Below are positions 36,801-49,094 of a stretch of 64,000 bases of DNA, piece by piece. The translations under genes and the position numbers were made by a program. Where the stretch lies: contig NC_084899.1 in the NCBI RefSeq assembly GCF_958979055.1, positions 23,193,501 to 23,257,500 on the forward strand, given 5' to 3'. This stretch comes from Alnus glutinosa (lineage: Eukaryota > Streptophyta > Magnoliopsida > Fagales > Betulaceae). Below the pieces are notes generated by a model. It did not search any database. It was not told the DNA's origin and saw only the letters and a list, made by a program, of their open reading frames with translations. Within the stretch, counting starts at the first letter, position 1; the number at the start of each line of letters is the position of its first letter.

Positions 36801-37790
36801 TTTTACTAAAATATCTAATGCAAACCATGTCAAGATTGATATTAACCATTTAATCAACAAAACTCCTAGTTTCTTACATGCAAAAGACACTCCTAAATAC
36901 AATGTCACGTACCTGCTACAGCTATGATATATAAAAAGGTCATCAAGAGCACTCAAAGCAACGCCACCCGTTACAGTAAACAAAACAAAAGTCACTGCCT
37001 TTCGACCGAACCACTTGCCCTTCCCTTCATAGTCAGACTTTGCAGAGCTGCAGCACAAAATCTTATAAGTAATATATCATTGACCTAAACTTCCGTATTC
37101 AAATAATTGAATTAGTATGAAACATTGATTTCTTTGAACTTATAATTCATCTTACATGATCTCAAGACAATTATACAGAAAATGGGTCTGGACTCTCATC
37201 TCACAAAATTCAACCTCTCAACTCTTCAAATGCACCCTTCTCTTCCCATTTTCCATTTCTCTTAAGTTAAAACGTATCATTGGTTACTCGGGGAAAATAA
37301 GAGACTAAATTTAAATAGTATAAATGCTTTTTATTTTATTTTTTAAATTCCCTCACTCAAGAGAGGGAGAGAAACAGAGAAACAGGTTTGAGAAATAACA
37401 CCCTCCAATCAACTGAGCCTAACAGAGAAACGTCAAGCCTGTTTCCTCATTTTTCTCTAACCAAAACAAAACATAAATAAGGCACAAAAACATCATTCCC
37501 TAGCCTTTTTCTCCCCATTCTCGGCTACCAAACCGAGTGACAGTAAAAATCTAGCATATAATACCAGAAACTCGGCCAAAGAAAGAAACTGGAAGGACCC
37601 AGATCAAAAAAATTCCCCAAAAGAGGGTCAAATACAGTAAAAACTATTAATTTGATGTATTAGTACATGATATTCAAAACCAATCTACACCAAGAGAAAA
37701 ACAATAAAAGGGTTGGCAAAGTATTGCGTACCTGGAAAGCTGTGACGTTGGGGAGCTTTTGAACAAGGAAATTAGTCTCCTCCCTAACAT
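33827..37790 (-). CDS. COA1/TIM21-like mitochondrial inner-membrane protein
   Basis: Probably a mitochondrial small membrane protein of the Coa1 (cytochrome oxidase assembly)/Tim21-like fold. Four exons: 37790-37732, 37047-36913, 34744-34557, 34017-33827; all GT/AG, 573 nt, 190 residues. It starts MLGRRLISLFKSSPTSQLSS, an Arg-rich, acid-free presequence typical for mitochondria. One membrane helix at about 33-55 (KAVTFVLFTVTGGVALSAL) is followed by the soluble domain: KNQAVIDAIGEPIVKGPWYNASLAVAHKRHSVSCTF (conserved IGEPI...GPWY), SGPQGSGVLQVKAV, SWFSFLRPRDWDILIMDALL. The tail is acidic. The gene model is firm; the function rests on the family only. A SINE sits in intron 3. Confidence 0.8.
34191..34415 (-). 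mobile_element. tRNA-derived SINE in intron 3 of the COA1-like gene
   Basis: On the minus strand it starts CAGGCCACCAGGGTGCAGCC, with pol III box A-like GTGCAGCCTAGTGGTC and box B-like AATTCGATTCTGC. It ends in an A-rich tail (34191-34216 on + as T/A runs). It is bordered by a perfect 13-bp duplication GAAGGGGAATAAT (34178-34190, 34416-34428). Full-length in appearance, 225 bp, same strand as the host gene. Confidence 0.92.
34745..36912 (-). other. Intron 2 of the COA1-like gene (2168 nt)
   Basis: AT-rich, with a (TTTC)n run near 35451-35470 and a G-rich patch at 36674-36690. No second gene or clear transposon seen. Confidence 0.7.
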
Positions 37791-37874
37791 TTCCCTGCTT
37801 ATCTCTCACTCCGTATGCTGCCCTAAACCCTTCTTCTGACCAAGATGGTCTCTGTGAGGTTTTATTTTTTCTTT

Positions 37875-38151
37875 GGCCTTGTTTGGGAAAGTAGTATGCA
37901 GAACAGGATAATTGACGGTTAATTTTAAAATTAGTAAAAAGTCATATATGCGATATATAGTTAAATGAATTTATATATAAAAGTAGAAAAAAAAAAAATT
38001 TGTATTGTATTGAATTTTTTTATTTGAATAATAATAAAAAATTATTAATATAATATAAAAAGTAAAAAAATTAAAATATTTTGATATTAATTGTTAATAA
38101 AAAATATAGAAGTAAAATGAGAAATTTTTATGTTTTTCGCCAAATAAGGCC
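37875..38151. mobile_element. MITE family B, copy 2
   Basis: Ends GGCCTTGTTTGGGAAAG / CGCCAAATAAGGCC. The interior has TATGCGATATATAGTTAAATG and GTATTGTATTGAATTTTTTT as in the 24359 copy. It lies just 85 bp upstream of the COA1-like ATG, within its likely promoter. Confidence 0.75.
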
Positions 38152-38220
38152 TGGTTGCACCGCTTACGCAGCCAAAAGCGGCAAAACCCGGTTCAGATTT
38201 TGCTTGGACGAGTTATTGAG

Positions 38221-38238
38221 TTTTTTTTTTTTTTTTTT

Positions 38239-38280
<42 letters not shown>
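38221..38280. repeat. T21 and (AT)19 microsatellite
   Basis: T run 38221-38241, then C and (AT)19 to 38280. Likely length-variable. Confidence 0.9.
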
Positions 38281-38284
<4 letters not shown>

Positions 38285-39059
38285 GAAAATGAATTTGATA
38301 TTTAAGACTTTAATTGAGTTGAGTCTAGCCAATTGCTGAACGTTTAACTTTGGTTGGATTAATTTTATTTTGAATATGAGTGAAATTTGAACTTATAATT
38401 AAATTAGATAATATCTTTGAACTCAATTTTTTTATTTTTTGAAAGAATTCAAATTTATTCACAAACTACTTAATTAATTTATTCATTTTTTTTATATAAT
38501 AAATATCATTTTCATACTAATAATTAGTTACTTAACTATTAGATAATTATTTTTTTATTTATGAACTTATAAAAATTAGCATCACAACCTTATATTTATA
38601 ATAAATCATATAATTTTTTTTTTTATCACAAAGTCTTTTTTTAAAAAAATTATATCTTATAACTTTAAACAATCCAATATTGAGTTTAATGTTAATATTT
38701 TACTGTACATATTTACAAACACCAGCACACACTAGAAAGATGATTCTCTTTTTATCTTGTTAAATACTTTAGATGTTATTGTTGCAAAATTAAAAGCAAT
38801 ATTATAAAATAAAATAAAAATGAAGTTATACCAATTGAGCCAAATTTATACGAAATCTTTTATAGATGTAGAAAAAACTCATAAAAAAACTCCTTGAATC
38901 AATTTCCTTGTTGTCTATAAACTAAGGAAACACTAAGGGAATCAAATGTTGTACCCTAGATCTAGGGAAGTATAAGTGGTTCCTCCCTCAAAATTATTTT
39001 AATATAAAAAACTTTATATTTCCTCTCTTATTCCTCTAGTATTTATTTAAATAGTTTGT

Positions 39060-39947
39060 GTCTCTCTAATAGAAAACCCTAGCCGTCGGGTTTCTCTTCA
39101 ATTCTTGGTTGAGGAGGGAGCCCCCCTCCCCCCTGCTTTGCTTTTTCGGTTTTGTTCTTTGCTTTATGTCATTGTTTTGTTTTGGCTTGGCACTGAGCTG
39201 TGGGCTGCAAGTTTTCTTCCCTCTCGGTGGCTCTCTGTAAAACCAAGAGGTGAAGGTGATTTTGTCTAATCCTTTTGAGGATTTGGAGTTTGTGTGTTTC
39301 AATCTATTGTTGGGTTGATCTATATAAGATGTCAATCTTAGTTTTTAGGCCATTTTTTGAAGCTAGATTTATGATTTCCTGCCATTCTATGCATCCCATG
39401 CGCCTCTCTAGGGCGTTCGTTGTCGTCCTCCACCTCTGCTGCAACTAGACGTATTTTCCTTAGCACTCCGTACACTGGAGCGTGGTGTGCACACGCCAGC
39501 AAGTGCTCCTCTCTCGCTGGCGCGTGTTGGCTCTTCATCTCCTCTAGTTTGCAGTCGGTGGATCCTATGAGATTTGATGGTTCCTCTGATGGTGAGGGGT
39601 CCTCTGGTGAAGGCGCGTGGTATACACGCACCGTCACTGGCGACTCCCGGTGTTCTTTGCCGGCCAGTGTTGTTTTAGTTTGTGTTTTTGGTTTTTTAAT
39701 TTATGTTTTGTAGTTAACCTCTGCAATAGTTGTTTTTAGATCAGATTTTGTTCTCTTATCTCCTCATAGTGGAACTCATTGTAAAAAGAGGTGTTATTGT
39801 GTGTCCATTTGCTATGGCAGTTGCCATCAAAGTCAAGAATTAGTCATGTACTTCGTTTTTAAGAGTCTTTCTATCTCTAATTACAGCGTTTGGCCATTTG
39901 GATCTCAGATTATAATGAAGGTTCTTCCCTTGGTAGAAAAAAAAAAT
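39060..39947 (+). mobile_element. Possible retroposed fragment with A tail
   Basis: A ~890-bp block clearly GC-richer than its surroundings, starting near AAAACCCTAGCCGTCGGGTT and ending TTCCCTTGGTAGAAAAAAAAAA, which looks like a 3' tail. No intact frame; contains mirrored ACACGCCAGC/GCTGGCGCGTGT segments. Could be a non-LTR element or retroposed transcript; borders and family unknown. Confidence 0.4.
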
Positions 39948-41299
39948 AGTTTCTCTTTATTTTCTCTTTCTCCTAACATTTAATTTAAAGAATATTTAAA
40001 TGGTATAGAAAAATGATAAGAGTAGTTATTGTGAACAATGTGAAGTGCATTTAAATAGGAAAGCAAAAAATAATTTAATCTCTAAATTAAAAAAAATAAA
40101 TAAATAAGATAAACCGTTGCTAGTACTCTTACAAGCTAGCTCGAGTCCAATTCATAAACCGGGAAGTTCAACAGGCTTCTATATGCTTTAATTGTAAATG
40201 GGCATCACCAATTTCCAACAACACTTGAAAGTAGGACCGAGGGCCCGAGGCTCAAAGCAGAGCTTATATTCCCACCTGTTTACTTCAAGCACTCGTTGCC
40301 TTCATGGCTTGCTAGTTGCTTCATCCATTGAAAACCTTCCCCTTTGCGGCACAAAAAGGATTTTTCGCTGTTTGGACATTGCATATGGCTGTTTAGAGTC
40401 TTTCTGAGCGGATTTCTCGAGCTTTCTCTGAGCATTTCTGTTATTAGATGCATAAATACAGTCACGTGGATTGGAATTGGCTGCAATTCTGCCTAGCAGG
40501 TCGAGGTGCAGGGTTTACTTATCCGGACAAATTGGACCGCATAAGAACCTCTCACATTAGCTACTTGAATTGGCAGGAATTCAGTAACACAAATTACAAC
40601 TGCCCCATGGACAGTCTTTGGCCTATAGCTCTGTTTTCATGACATTGGATTCATCTATGGTAACAAAGCTCACAGAAATAAGGTGATTTGGTTCCTACAA
40701 ATCCAGACAACAAAGCAAAATCATGTCTCTCAATTCACTTTCAGTGCAAAAATCTCTTAGAACACTGATAATTCTGATAAAAGTAATGTTTTTTAGTAAA
40801 ATGCTATACAACTGTCATATTGTATAACAATCGTACGACAATCTACTAAATAGCATTATTATTCTGATATAATTTCTGCAATATCTGCATAATTTGAAAT
40901 TCATTCTATGATTCTGATATACATATTTGTAATATCCACAGCTCACCATTATACTAACCTAAACAAATCCACATCTTGGAGACCAACCCAATAAAATACT
41001 CTGCTTCATTCGGAACGACAAAAATGGCCCTTAAGTATAAGGAACCGGTTCCTCTCCAGTTTAAATGAATTGGGGAGGATCCGAATTCGCTTCATCCACC
41101 CCTTCCCCCTTCTCCTTCCAATGATCTTTCGCTCAAATTAGAGCGCTCTCAAGCCTATCTAAAAATACAAATACAAAAATGACAAATATACTACAGTTTA
41201 ACAAGACCAGCCTTCAAACAATACTCACTAACCATGTATGTACATGACCATAAACAGTAGCAGATGAAGAACAACCATCAAGGTGGTTCTGAGACAAAT

Positions 41300-44162
41300 C
41301 TAGCTTCTTTCATCTCCCACCCAGTTGTTCTTCTCCTTCGGCCCGGTAGGACCTTCCTCCCCATACAGCTCCAACGGAAACTTATCAAATATGTTCTCCA
41401 CTGAATATCGAAGCATCACAGGCAAAACATTAATTATCTTATCCAGTTCGGTTCTTGAATCATAGATGATAGTCGGACCCCACTCTCTCATAAACTGCAA
41501 CCAAAATGGCTCTGTAACAACCTCATTTCCAAGATACTCTGCTGCAACAAGTTCATAATGGATGCTTGAATCCACATAAAAGTCACTTCGAGCACAATCA
41601 TTTCTCACTCCAACCCCAAGCTTTGCGGACCCCTGGATATAGGTTCCTGGATGAGGGTAGCTTGCATGCCCACTTTTTGATGAGTAAACAATAGCTTTAT
41701 TTCCCTCTAGGTACTCTAAATCATAAGCTTCCACCCAACCACCACCGCTGTGCTCTGAGAAGTATATACTCCAAAGCTCTCCAGTGAAGTTGCATACACG
41801 GAGTGTGAAATGCTCCCAGTCACCCACATGCTCTCCGATTTTGCTAAGAGCAATATTCACTAACCCAACTTTAAGTGTAACTGGCCCATTGAAGGGGCAG
41901 AAAATCCACATTGCAATGTCAGTAAATGTACCACCTAGAGCTGGCTTCACATGAACATAAAGTTTTGCACTTTCCAAATTACCATGTTTGACACGCTCTC
42001 TCTGATCATCACCCGGCAAGTCAATCCAAAACTCTCCGTCATTTGTTCCCCCGCCTGGCAAATTTGAGCCGCTTTCATCAATAGGCTCACCATATAAAGT
42101 TCCAGCTCTGAACAACAGTGCTCCATTTTTGAACATCCATGAAACGGAAGACGGCAAGAAGAGCTCTTCAGGATGAAAAAATACAGTGGGTCCATAGTGG
42201 TGGATTAGTGCATGAATCTGATCATGGTTTGGCATTCCAGGTAGAATAGGATTTAGATTCTTCAAGCAAGCAACATGCAGATCTTCTCTAGCGTCCCAGT
42301 AGCCACTGCAGAAAAATGTTCCTACAGAAACTCCTCCCCCCAGCATTCCCCGGTGCAAGGGCCTTGTTTTCCAAACTTGAAATGGAAAATTTGGAAATTT
42401 TGGACTAGCATCAAATATGAGGTGGTAACTTTCGCATTTGTCTGTTAGGTCAGCTCGAATACATCTTACTTCATGCAACTCAGGCTTGTCTGGCTTGTTG
42501 GTAACCAAATATCCCACAGACTTGTAACCCTCAGGTGGCTGAGGTAGCCAAACATAACCACATCCAACAAACTTTCCACCACTCCCATCATCGGAAGTCC
42601 ATACTAAGGCATAATCAAGGGGCATTTGAAGAGCTGGTGACTTATCAGGGTCACAAGCATTGGAAGTTTCTGGCAGATAAGTACCTACTTCCCTAGCCAC
42701 AAGAAGAAATCCGCGTAAAGGCTGGCTGTTAAGTTGGCAGTAGTGACCAAGGCAATAGAACCCATCAGGTATACCCACTGGTTTATAAAATGAAATACCC
42801 TTCTTCTTGTCGTGTATCAGACTGTATCCCCAAATGTACTCAAACCTGGTAATTTTCATAACTTCTAATTCTCCAAGACTTATTCTTCCAGAAGCAAAAC
42901 TTCCACCTAAGAAGGCAAGCAAACGGTCAAATGGATTAACAAAGCAAGCTCAATTTCCGTAGTGAAAAGAGATTAAAATGCACAATAACTTGAAACATTA
43001 GATCAATATATATGTGTTTGTGTGTTAAACAACGCCAATCAAGTACAAAGGATAGAGAAGTGCCAGCCAACTATCATGACGGATGTTTCTTTTTCAAAGT
43101 GCTGGAGCTCACAATTTACAATCATGTTCTAAGAATAAATTTACAAAACGAAGAACACAAATCCAAGGTCCAAATTCACAGAAAGTAGGAATATCCCAAT
43201 GAGTTTACAGTTCCCAAAGGACATCCTTTCTCTACTAGCTTCGATAGACCAAAATCTACCCATCAAGGAACATAAAAGAGACTCATAACGAAAAGAGACA
43301 GAAAAAAAAAAAAAAAAATGCTAAGATCATTTCGATTTTACAGAAACTAGGAATAATCATACATGGTTCCAAAAGTACAACTTGAATGAGAAAAAAGAAC
43401 AGATCAAAAACCGTTTTCCTATTATTATGTATACAATCAACTTTGAATATCTTTTCCACAAAAGCACACAAGTCAACAAGAAGTCACCCAAATGGTCTAT
43501 AAACACGTTCAAGTACGCTAGCAGCATACCGAGTACATGAGTTGGCATTTTCCTTTTTCTTTTTAACCCTCAGGTAAGCTCAACTACAAAGATAGCCTAC
43601 CGACAAAACAATACGAACCACCTTACCAAAGGAAAGGAAACTAAGGAATACAGCTGGAAAATGAAAAATGATCAAGCTCAAACAATCAATTAAACTTCAA
43701 ATTGACACCTCATACAACAATTCAAAGAAACTGCACGGTTTAATTTGATCATTTCGATCCATTTGAGCAGTAAAAATCTGATTTGAGTACACGGTAAAGT
43801 CAGAAACATTGACAAACCACTATAACCAGAAGAAACAAATGTCACCGGGAAACAACTTCAACCCATGATCCACTCCCACAAGCAAGCCATAACCAGAAAC
43901 ACCCATTAAACAGAAAAGCAAATCCCACAACAGCAACTGACCCAAAACACAAAATTCAGCAAACCCCACATATCCATGATTTACCTTTTATTTCACAAAA
44001 CAAATCAACACTCAAAAAAAAAAAGAAAAAAAAAAAAGAAAAAAGAAAAGCTTTACCTTCCGGCCATTTGGGAATCGGAGCTGGCAGCGAGAAAGGTTCG
44101 GGCTCGGTAGGCGGCGAGAAATCGGTGACTGTGTTCCAATAAAAACGCTTGCGCCCAAACAT
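41300..44162 (-). CDS. DUF946 / Vps62-family protein
   Basis: Plant member of the DUF946 (Vps62) family; its yeast namesake is linked to vacuolar protein sorting, but the plant function is not established. Two exons: 44162-44057 and 42906-41300 (GAA G|GT GGA, GT/AG), 1713 nt, 570 residues. Exon 1 is [18 protein letters not shown] followed by Pro-rich sequence. The family domain fills nearly all the rest: [119 protein letters not shown] and [14 protein letters not shown]. No signal peptide or membrane helix. An in-frame start at 42922 inside the intron is not used. A TATATA stretch at about 44333-44340 may be its TATA box. Confidence 0.92.
42907..44056 (-). other. Intron of the DUF946 gene (1150 nt)
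   Basis: AT-rich with an A run at about 43302-43318 and an A-rich tract at 44013-44046. Nothing else seen. Confidence 0.75.
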
Positions 44163-44834
44163 TATCGCTAAAAGCTCTCTCACATACGAAATAACCTTAA
44201 GAAAGATGGCTTTCAAAGCTTTGATCTTTAAGGCCTCTGAACCTGATCGGAGTATCTGGGTCCGTGGAACACCCAGCATATTCCAAACTCATATGAGATT
44301 GGAGGGGTCATATCATTTTGTGGGACCCTTTTCTATATAAAAACAGAGAGGTGTTTCCGTTTCCCTCTGAAACTCTTCGTTTTTTTTTCTTTTCTTTTTT
44401 TTTTTCTTTGGGAGGTTTGGGAATGGCTTTGTTAGGCAATTGGGTTCAATATAATATATTGTTTATACAATCATATCATGTTGGATGGATTGGGTTTGCT
44501 CTTTCATGGGTGGTTTATAGCCTCTGTTGGTATGGAAATTGGTGGGTGATTGGAGAATTCAATGATTGTTACAGCTTTATAAAGTGGCAACCTTTCCATC
44601 CACTCATAAGATGCTTGCACTAAATTCAATCCCGTGAATTATTTTTCTTCTGTTTTTTCTTTTTCTTTTTCTTTTTTCCTTTTGTTTGTTATGGGAATTT
44701 TAAGATTGATAAACTCTCTATTTGCTTTTTTTTAGCATATATACAATCATATTGTTGGTTCGCTTTTTGTTTTACCGCGTAAGGCGGAGTCGTATAAGAC
44801 AGCATAGAAGCTTCTATTTAACCATCCATTTTTA

Positions 44835-45088
44835 TTTGGATTTATGATTTTAAAATATAATTTTTTAAAATGCAATTAAGTATTTGGTAAAATCGTAATT
44901 TAGTCTTTAAAATCGCAAGTTAGCCTTTAAAATTTTGCGTTTTTAGAAAAGCATCAACTTGCCTGCGATTTGAAAAAGTAGTTTTCTGCGTTTTCAAATA
45001 GCAATTTTTTAAAAATGCAATTATCAAATGATTCATTTGGTTTAAAATCACACTTTTTATCTACGAAATTGCAATCTCAAACACACCC
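44835..45088. mobile_element. MITE family D, copy 1 (left end uncertain)
   Basis: The right end GCAATCTCAAACACA mirrors the left end of the 45530 element (TGCGTTTGAGATTGC). The interior TTTAAAATCGCAAG, GCATCAACTTGCCTGCGATT and TTTTCTGCG matches its reverse. No target duplication found; the left border is approximate. Confidence 0.65.
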
Positions 45089-45163
45089 GTGTTGCATTTA
45101 TATATATATATATATATTTGTCGAATATAGTCTCAACTAAAAAGTAGGGACAGTTTTTCATAT

Positions 45164-45345
45164 GAGAAATGATCCCTACACTCATTTCTCACAACAGCCC
45201 CACAACAAGCTGACGTGGCTGGTAATATTTTATTATTTTTTTACAAAAAGAAAACAAAACAAAACAAAAAAAATAATAAAATATTACCAACCACGTCAAC
45301 TTGTTGTGGGGCTGCTATGAGAAATGAGTGTAGGGATCATTTCTC
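45164..45345. mobile_element. 182-bp foldback MITE with 9-bp duplication
   Basis: Nearly perfect hairpin: arms GAGAAATGATCCCTACACTC ... and its complement at the right, about 80 bp each, with few mismatches (e.g. CACAACAG/CTGCTATG). The loop is an A-rich (AAAAC)n run. Perfect 9-bp duplication TTTTCATAT at 45155-45163 and 45346-45354. Confidence 0.93.
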
Positions 45346-45529
45346 TTTTCATATATTCCATGCATGCATCTGATCTCCACTTTATTTAGGAATAAATTCT
45401 AAAAACATATACTTATTGATTTCATAGCACTAACTACATTTTTTTTTTATTATTATAAAAGTTCTTTAGACCTGTCACCCCTGAATTTGTAAAATAATTA
45501 TAGTAAAAGTTGTAAACATTTTTTAATGA

Positions 45530-45805
45530 TGCGTTTGAGATTGCGATTTTGTAAACAAAAAATGTGATTTTAAACTAAATTGCAAAAAATGGAATTGCAG
45601 TTTTAAAAATTGTGATTAGAAAACTGATTTTTCAAACCGCAGACAAGATGATGCTTTTTTGAATGCACATAATTTTAAAGACTAATCTGTAATTTTGAAT
45701 GCCAAACTACAATTTTGTCAAACGCTTAACTGTATTTTTAAAAATTATTTTTTCTAATCACACAATTTAAAATCATTATTTATAAAATTGCAAACCCAAA
45801 CAGAC
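45530..45805. mobile_element. MITE family D, copy 2 (276 bp)
   Basis: Left end TGCGTTTGAGATTGCGATTT; the right end AATTGCAAACCCAAACAGAC is its diverged inverse. Perfect 9-bp duplication TTTTAATGA at 45521-45529 and 45806-45814. Confidence 0.85.
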
Positions 45806-46950
45806 TTTTAATGACAATCCAATAAGTTTAAAGAAATTCTAATTATACGATTGTGAAGTCTGAAAGCATTTTATAAGGGTGTAAATTTTGGATATAATAT
45901 TGCTTCCGCAAAGAATTGTTTTTAAGGAAAGAAAATCCAAGTAAACTTGTAACAGGCTCTTAGTCTTAATAGCTTTTCTTGGAAGATGGGCTGCAGTGAT
46001 TTCTGCATTTGCATGTTGTTAATCAACTAGTTTAAGGAGCAGTAATCGGAGGGGGACTTCCCCTTCCCTTCCTTTTCAATAAACAAATTAAATTTATTGA
46101 AAAAAAAAATAAAACAATAAAAAAAAATTACTTTTTAAATAAAAATAATTTGTTTATTAAAAATGAGAGAAGAGAGCCGGTCAGGAGTCCTCCAATCATT
46201 GCTCCTAGTTTAAGTAAAGAAAACAGAAGAGGTTAAGACCGTCCGTACCGACTCCTCTCTAATATTCAATTAATTAACGGTTAAGCAATTTTATAATTTG
46301 AGCTTTCCTTAGCCAAGTGACCTTACTTGGTACGTACCCTTATCTTAAGGTAGTAACCTACCTTAGAGATACTTCCTTTCTTACTTTAGTACAGGCTTTG
46401 CGGCTTCAAATGAGCGATATGTTTTTTTATTATTGAATTTGGAATGAGTTATTTTAAAAACTGCATTACTTTTGAAAAGTAAAAGAGAAATAAAAGTTTT
46501 ACGTATAATATTATTTTTTTATTTAATTTGAAATAACTAGGCCTTACTTATTATGATTAGGAGGATGAAAGACAGAATGGTGTGTTTAGGGGCTTTTTGA
46601 TCGGAGAAATGGAGGGTTGTTGATCAGTGTGGGTTGGTGTGTCAATGGGTCGATGGATTGTCATTAGGAAAATGTATTCAATTTATCATTAGAGTTGTTA
46701 TATCCTCCTTTTGCGTCTAAAATGACAAATAAATAAATAAAAATAAAAGAAAATTCAAAGCGAAAAAATTCATAAAAACGAAAAAAAAAAAAAAAAAAAA
46801 AAAAAGGAGAAAAAATTGTTGAGAGTGGTTCGGCACCCCATTTTTCTTTAAAAAAAAATAATATTTTTTAATATTTTATTTTTATTTTTATTTAGATTGT
46901 TTTGTTATTAAAAAGAAAAATAATTTTTCTACATTACATTACATTACTTT

Positions 46951-47496
46951 ACACTAACTCTACACCAAGACACATAAGGTGTGTAACCAGGGGCGGGCCC
47001 ACGATTCGTCCCCCCAAAATTTTGAAAAATATCCTTAAATATACCAAAAAAATAATTTTGTTCTTCCAAAATAATACTTTTGCCCCCCCAAAATAATATT
47101 TGTGTCCCCTTTAACTTATTTTTTTTAGTTTTGCCCCATCTTTTAACACAAAAAAATATAAAATACACCATTCATTTAATTTCCTTCCATATTCTAGTTG
47201 GCTTCTAACTAGAAACTCAATTTAGTTTAGAACTCTGAAGATGCAAAAGAAAAAAGTTAAATGGTTTGGGTTCTTTGAATAGTTATTCTAAGTGAAGTCT
47301 GTAACCAACAATCAATTTTTTGAGTAGTAATTTTGCAGTCATTTGGGTTCACAATATTTTTTTTTGGCATCATAAGTTAAATGGTTTAATCATTTGTTTG
47401 GTTCGACTCATAACATTGTTATTTGGAGCTTTAAGGATTGTTAGGAAAAAGAGTTCACGTTCATAAGTATCATTTTTATTGGACCCTATAGATTAA

Positions 47497-47542
<46 letters not shown>

Positions 47543-47845
47543 CGAGTTTTTTTTTTTAAGCTATTATGCTAGTTGTTTATACCACTATGGATTTGTAATG
47601 CCATGAGATTAAATGTAAGACTTAAATGCTTTTATTTAATATCAATATGTACAAACACAAATATATAAAGATTTTAAATATTTATACGCTTTTGTATTTA
47701 TGCAAGTCTGTCTCCCAAAAAAAAAAAAAATTCGTCCCCCCTCACCAAAAATCCTGGTTCTGTCCTTGTGTGGAACCCATTTATGTAGGTCTCATATACA
47801 TAAGTTACACACCTAATGTAACTTGGTGTAGAGTTGACGTAAGGT
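46951..47845. mobile_element. Outer foldback element split by a hAT insertion
   Basis: Left arm CTCTACACCAAGACACATAA...GGTGTGTAAC and right arm GTTACACACCTAATGTAACT...TGGTGTAGAGTT are inverted. The arms are separated by the 46990-47768 element; without it they would form one short hairpin. Outer borders approximate. Confidence 0.75.
46990..47768. mobile_element. 779-bp nonautonomous hAT-like element
   Basis: Starts CAGGGGCGGGCCCAC and ends AATCCTGGTTCTGTCCTTG, the CAGGGGCGG-type ends common in plant hAT relatives. 8-bp duplication TGTGTAAC / TGTGGAAC (46982-46989, 47769-47776) with one mismatch. Inside: CCCCCCAAAA stretches near both ends and a 40-bp T run (47503-47542). No transposase. Confidence 0.8.
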
Positions 47846-48600
47846 GATGCGATATAGAAATAATACATCTCGATTGAAAAATATTGATAATTTAGAGAGG
47901 ATATTTAATGCAGTAATTTATAACAACATTAACAATGAAATCGAAATTTGCGAGAAACATATTTGGGATGTGTTTTAGATGCACAATTAAAAGTGTACAA
48001 TTTTTACATAACTAAGATATACTGTTAGGAATTATGTATAATAAGACCCACATGCATGAATCTCACAACTGGATCTTAGTCGTGTAAAAGTTGGAAAAAT
48101 TATTTTCCTACTACTTTCTCCCGAAAATATCTCGTTTCTCACGTGCATAAAAACAACCGCACACAAAAAAAAATATCTGCAATATAATCCTGCATTGAAT
48201 AGTCCGAGGAACAGTTTGAGCCACTTGTACGGTCTGGAGTTTGAAAGGACACGCAGATAAACAACGCGTGTTGAAGAATAGTAGTCTCTCGAGTCAACGC
48301 ATGATGCTTCACAGGGTCCTTCGGCAAATAGCATTCGATGGCGCATATGCCTCAGTGGCCCAGCGGGAAGCGCGTGCGGACTACGCTCATCAATTTGCAT
48401 GGGAAAGAACAGGCTGTCTCAGGGTCCTTCTGTGGACCTTCTTGAAGCAAGAGAACAAGCCGATATTTTTCCCTGCAACATCCAGCTAGATCAGTTTCTT
48501 TCTCCACCATACACATCTTTTTCTCTACTTTATATAAATATTAATTTTCAGAGAACAAATCAAAGTTAGATACCATATATGAAGCACAATATTCATCTTC
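47846..48600. other. Upstream region of the TPR gene
   Basis: The 48200-48480 part is GC-richer and has a short direct repeat CAGGGTCCTTC (about 48312 and 48420). Likely promoter. No protein I can support. Confidence 0.5.
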
Positions 48601-49094
48601 CTCTTATATATAAAAGAGTGGTTCTGTAGAGGGCTCATTCGTTCAGTTTCTAAATTCTTTTTCTGGGTATCCTTTTATATTGCTCTGGGATCATTGGGTG
48701 ACTCTTTTACATCTCAAAAGAGGTACCTTTCTTTCTGTTTTTGCCTCGTTTCCATTTTTCTATGCAAATCCATTGAAAACTGGTATATTGGCAATACAAT
48801 ACTAGAAATGGCTTATGCTATTGCATTGTTTTTGTTTTGTTTTTTTTTTTTTTTTTTCTCTACTTTGTGAATTTTGTTCTGTTGTTCTCTTTAGGAATCT
48901 GCACCCCCATGTGTTGTTTTCATTGTATTGAGAATTTCAGCTTCAGAGTAAACAGGTTGTAGCACCGGATTGGGATTACATGCCATATCTAGAGTAAATC
49001 TGGGGTGAATTGATTTTTTATTTGAGCCGTTCATTTAAAATGGACGACTCAAAACTTGCCAGCACATAGAGGGGAGAGGAGAGAGGAGAGAGGA

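Larger units (their letters stand above)
37791..41299. other. Intergenic DNA, AT-rich with one retroelement-like block
   Basis: Contains MITE family B copy 2 (37875-38151), T21 plus (AT)19 at 38221-38280, and a GC-richer block 39060-39947 (listed). The 40200-40640 part shows no supportable gene. The end holds the 3' side of the DUF946 gene. Confidence 0.55.
44163..46950. other. Intergenic DNA dense in MITEs
   Basis: Promoter side of the DUF946 gene, then foldback elements at 44835-45088, 45164-45345 and 45530-45805 (listed). 46000-46950 is AT-rich with an A run near 46780-46805 and no gene. Confidence 0.6.
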
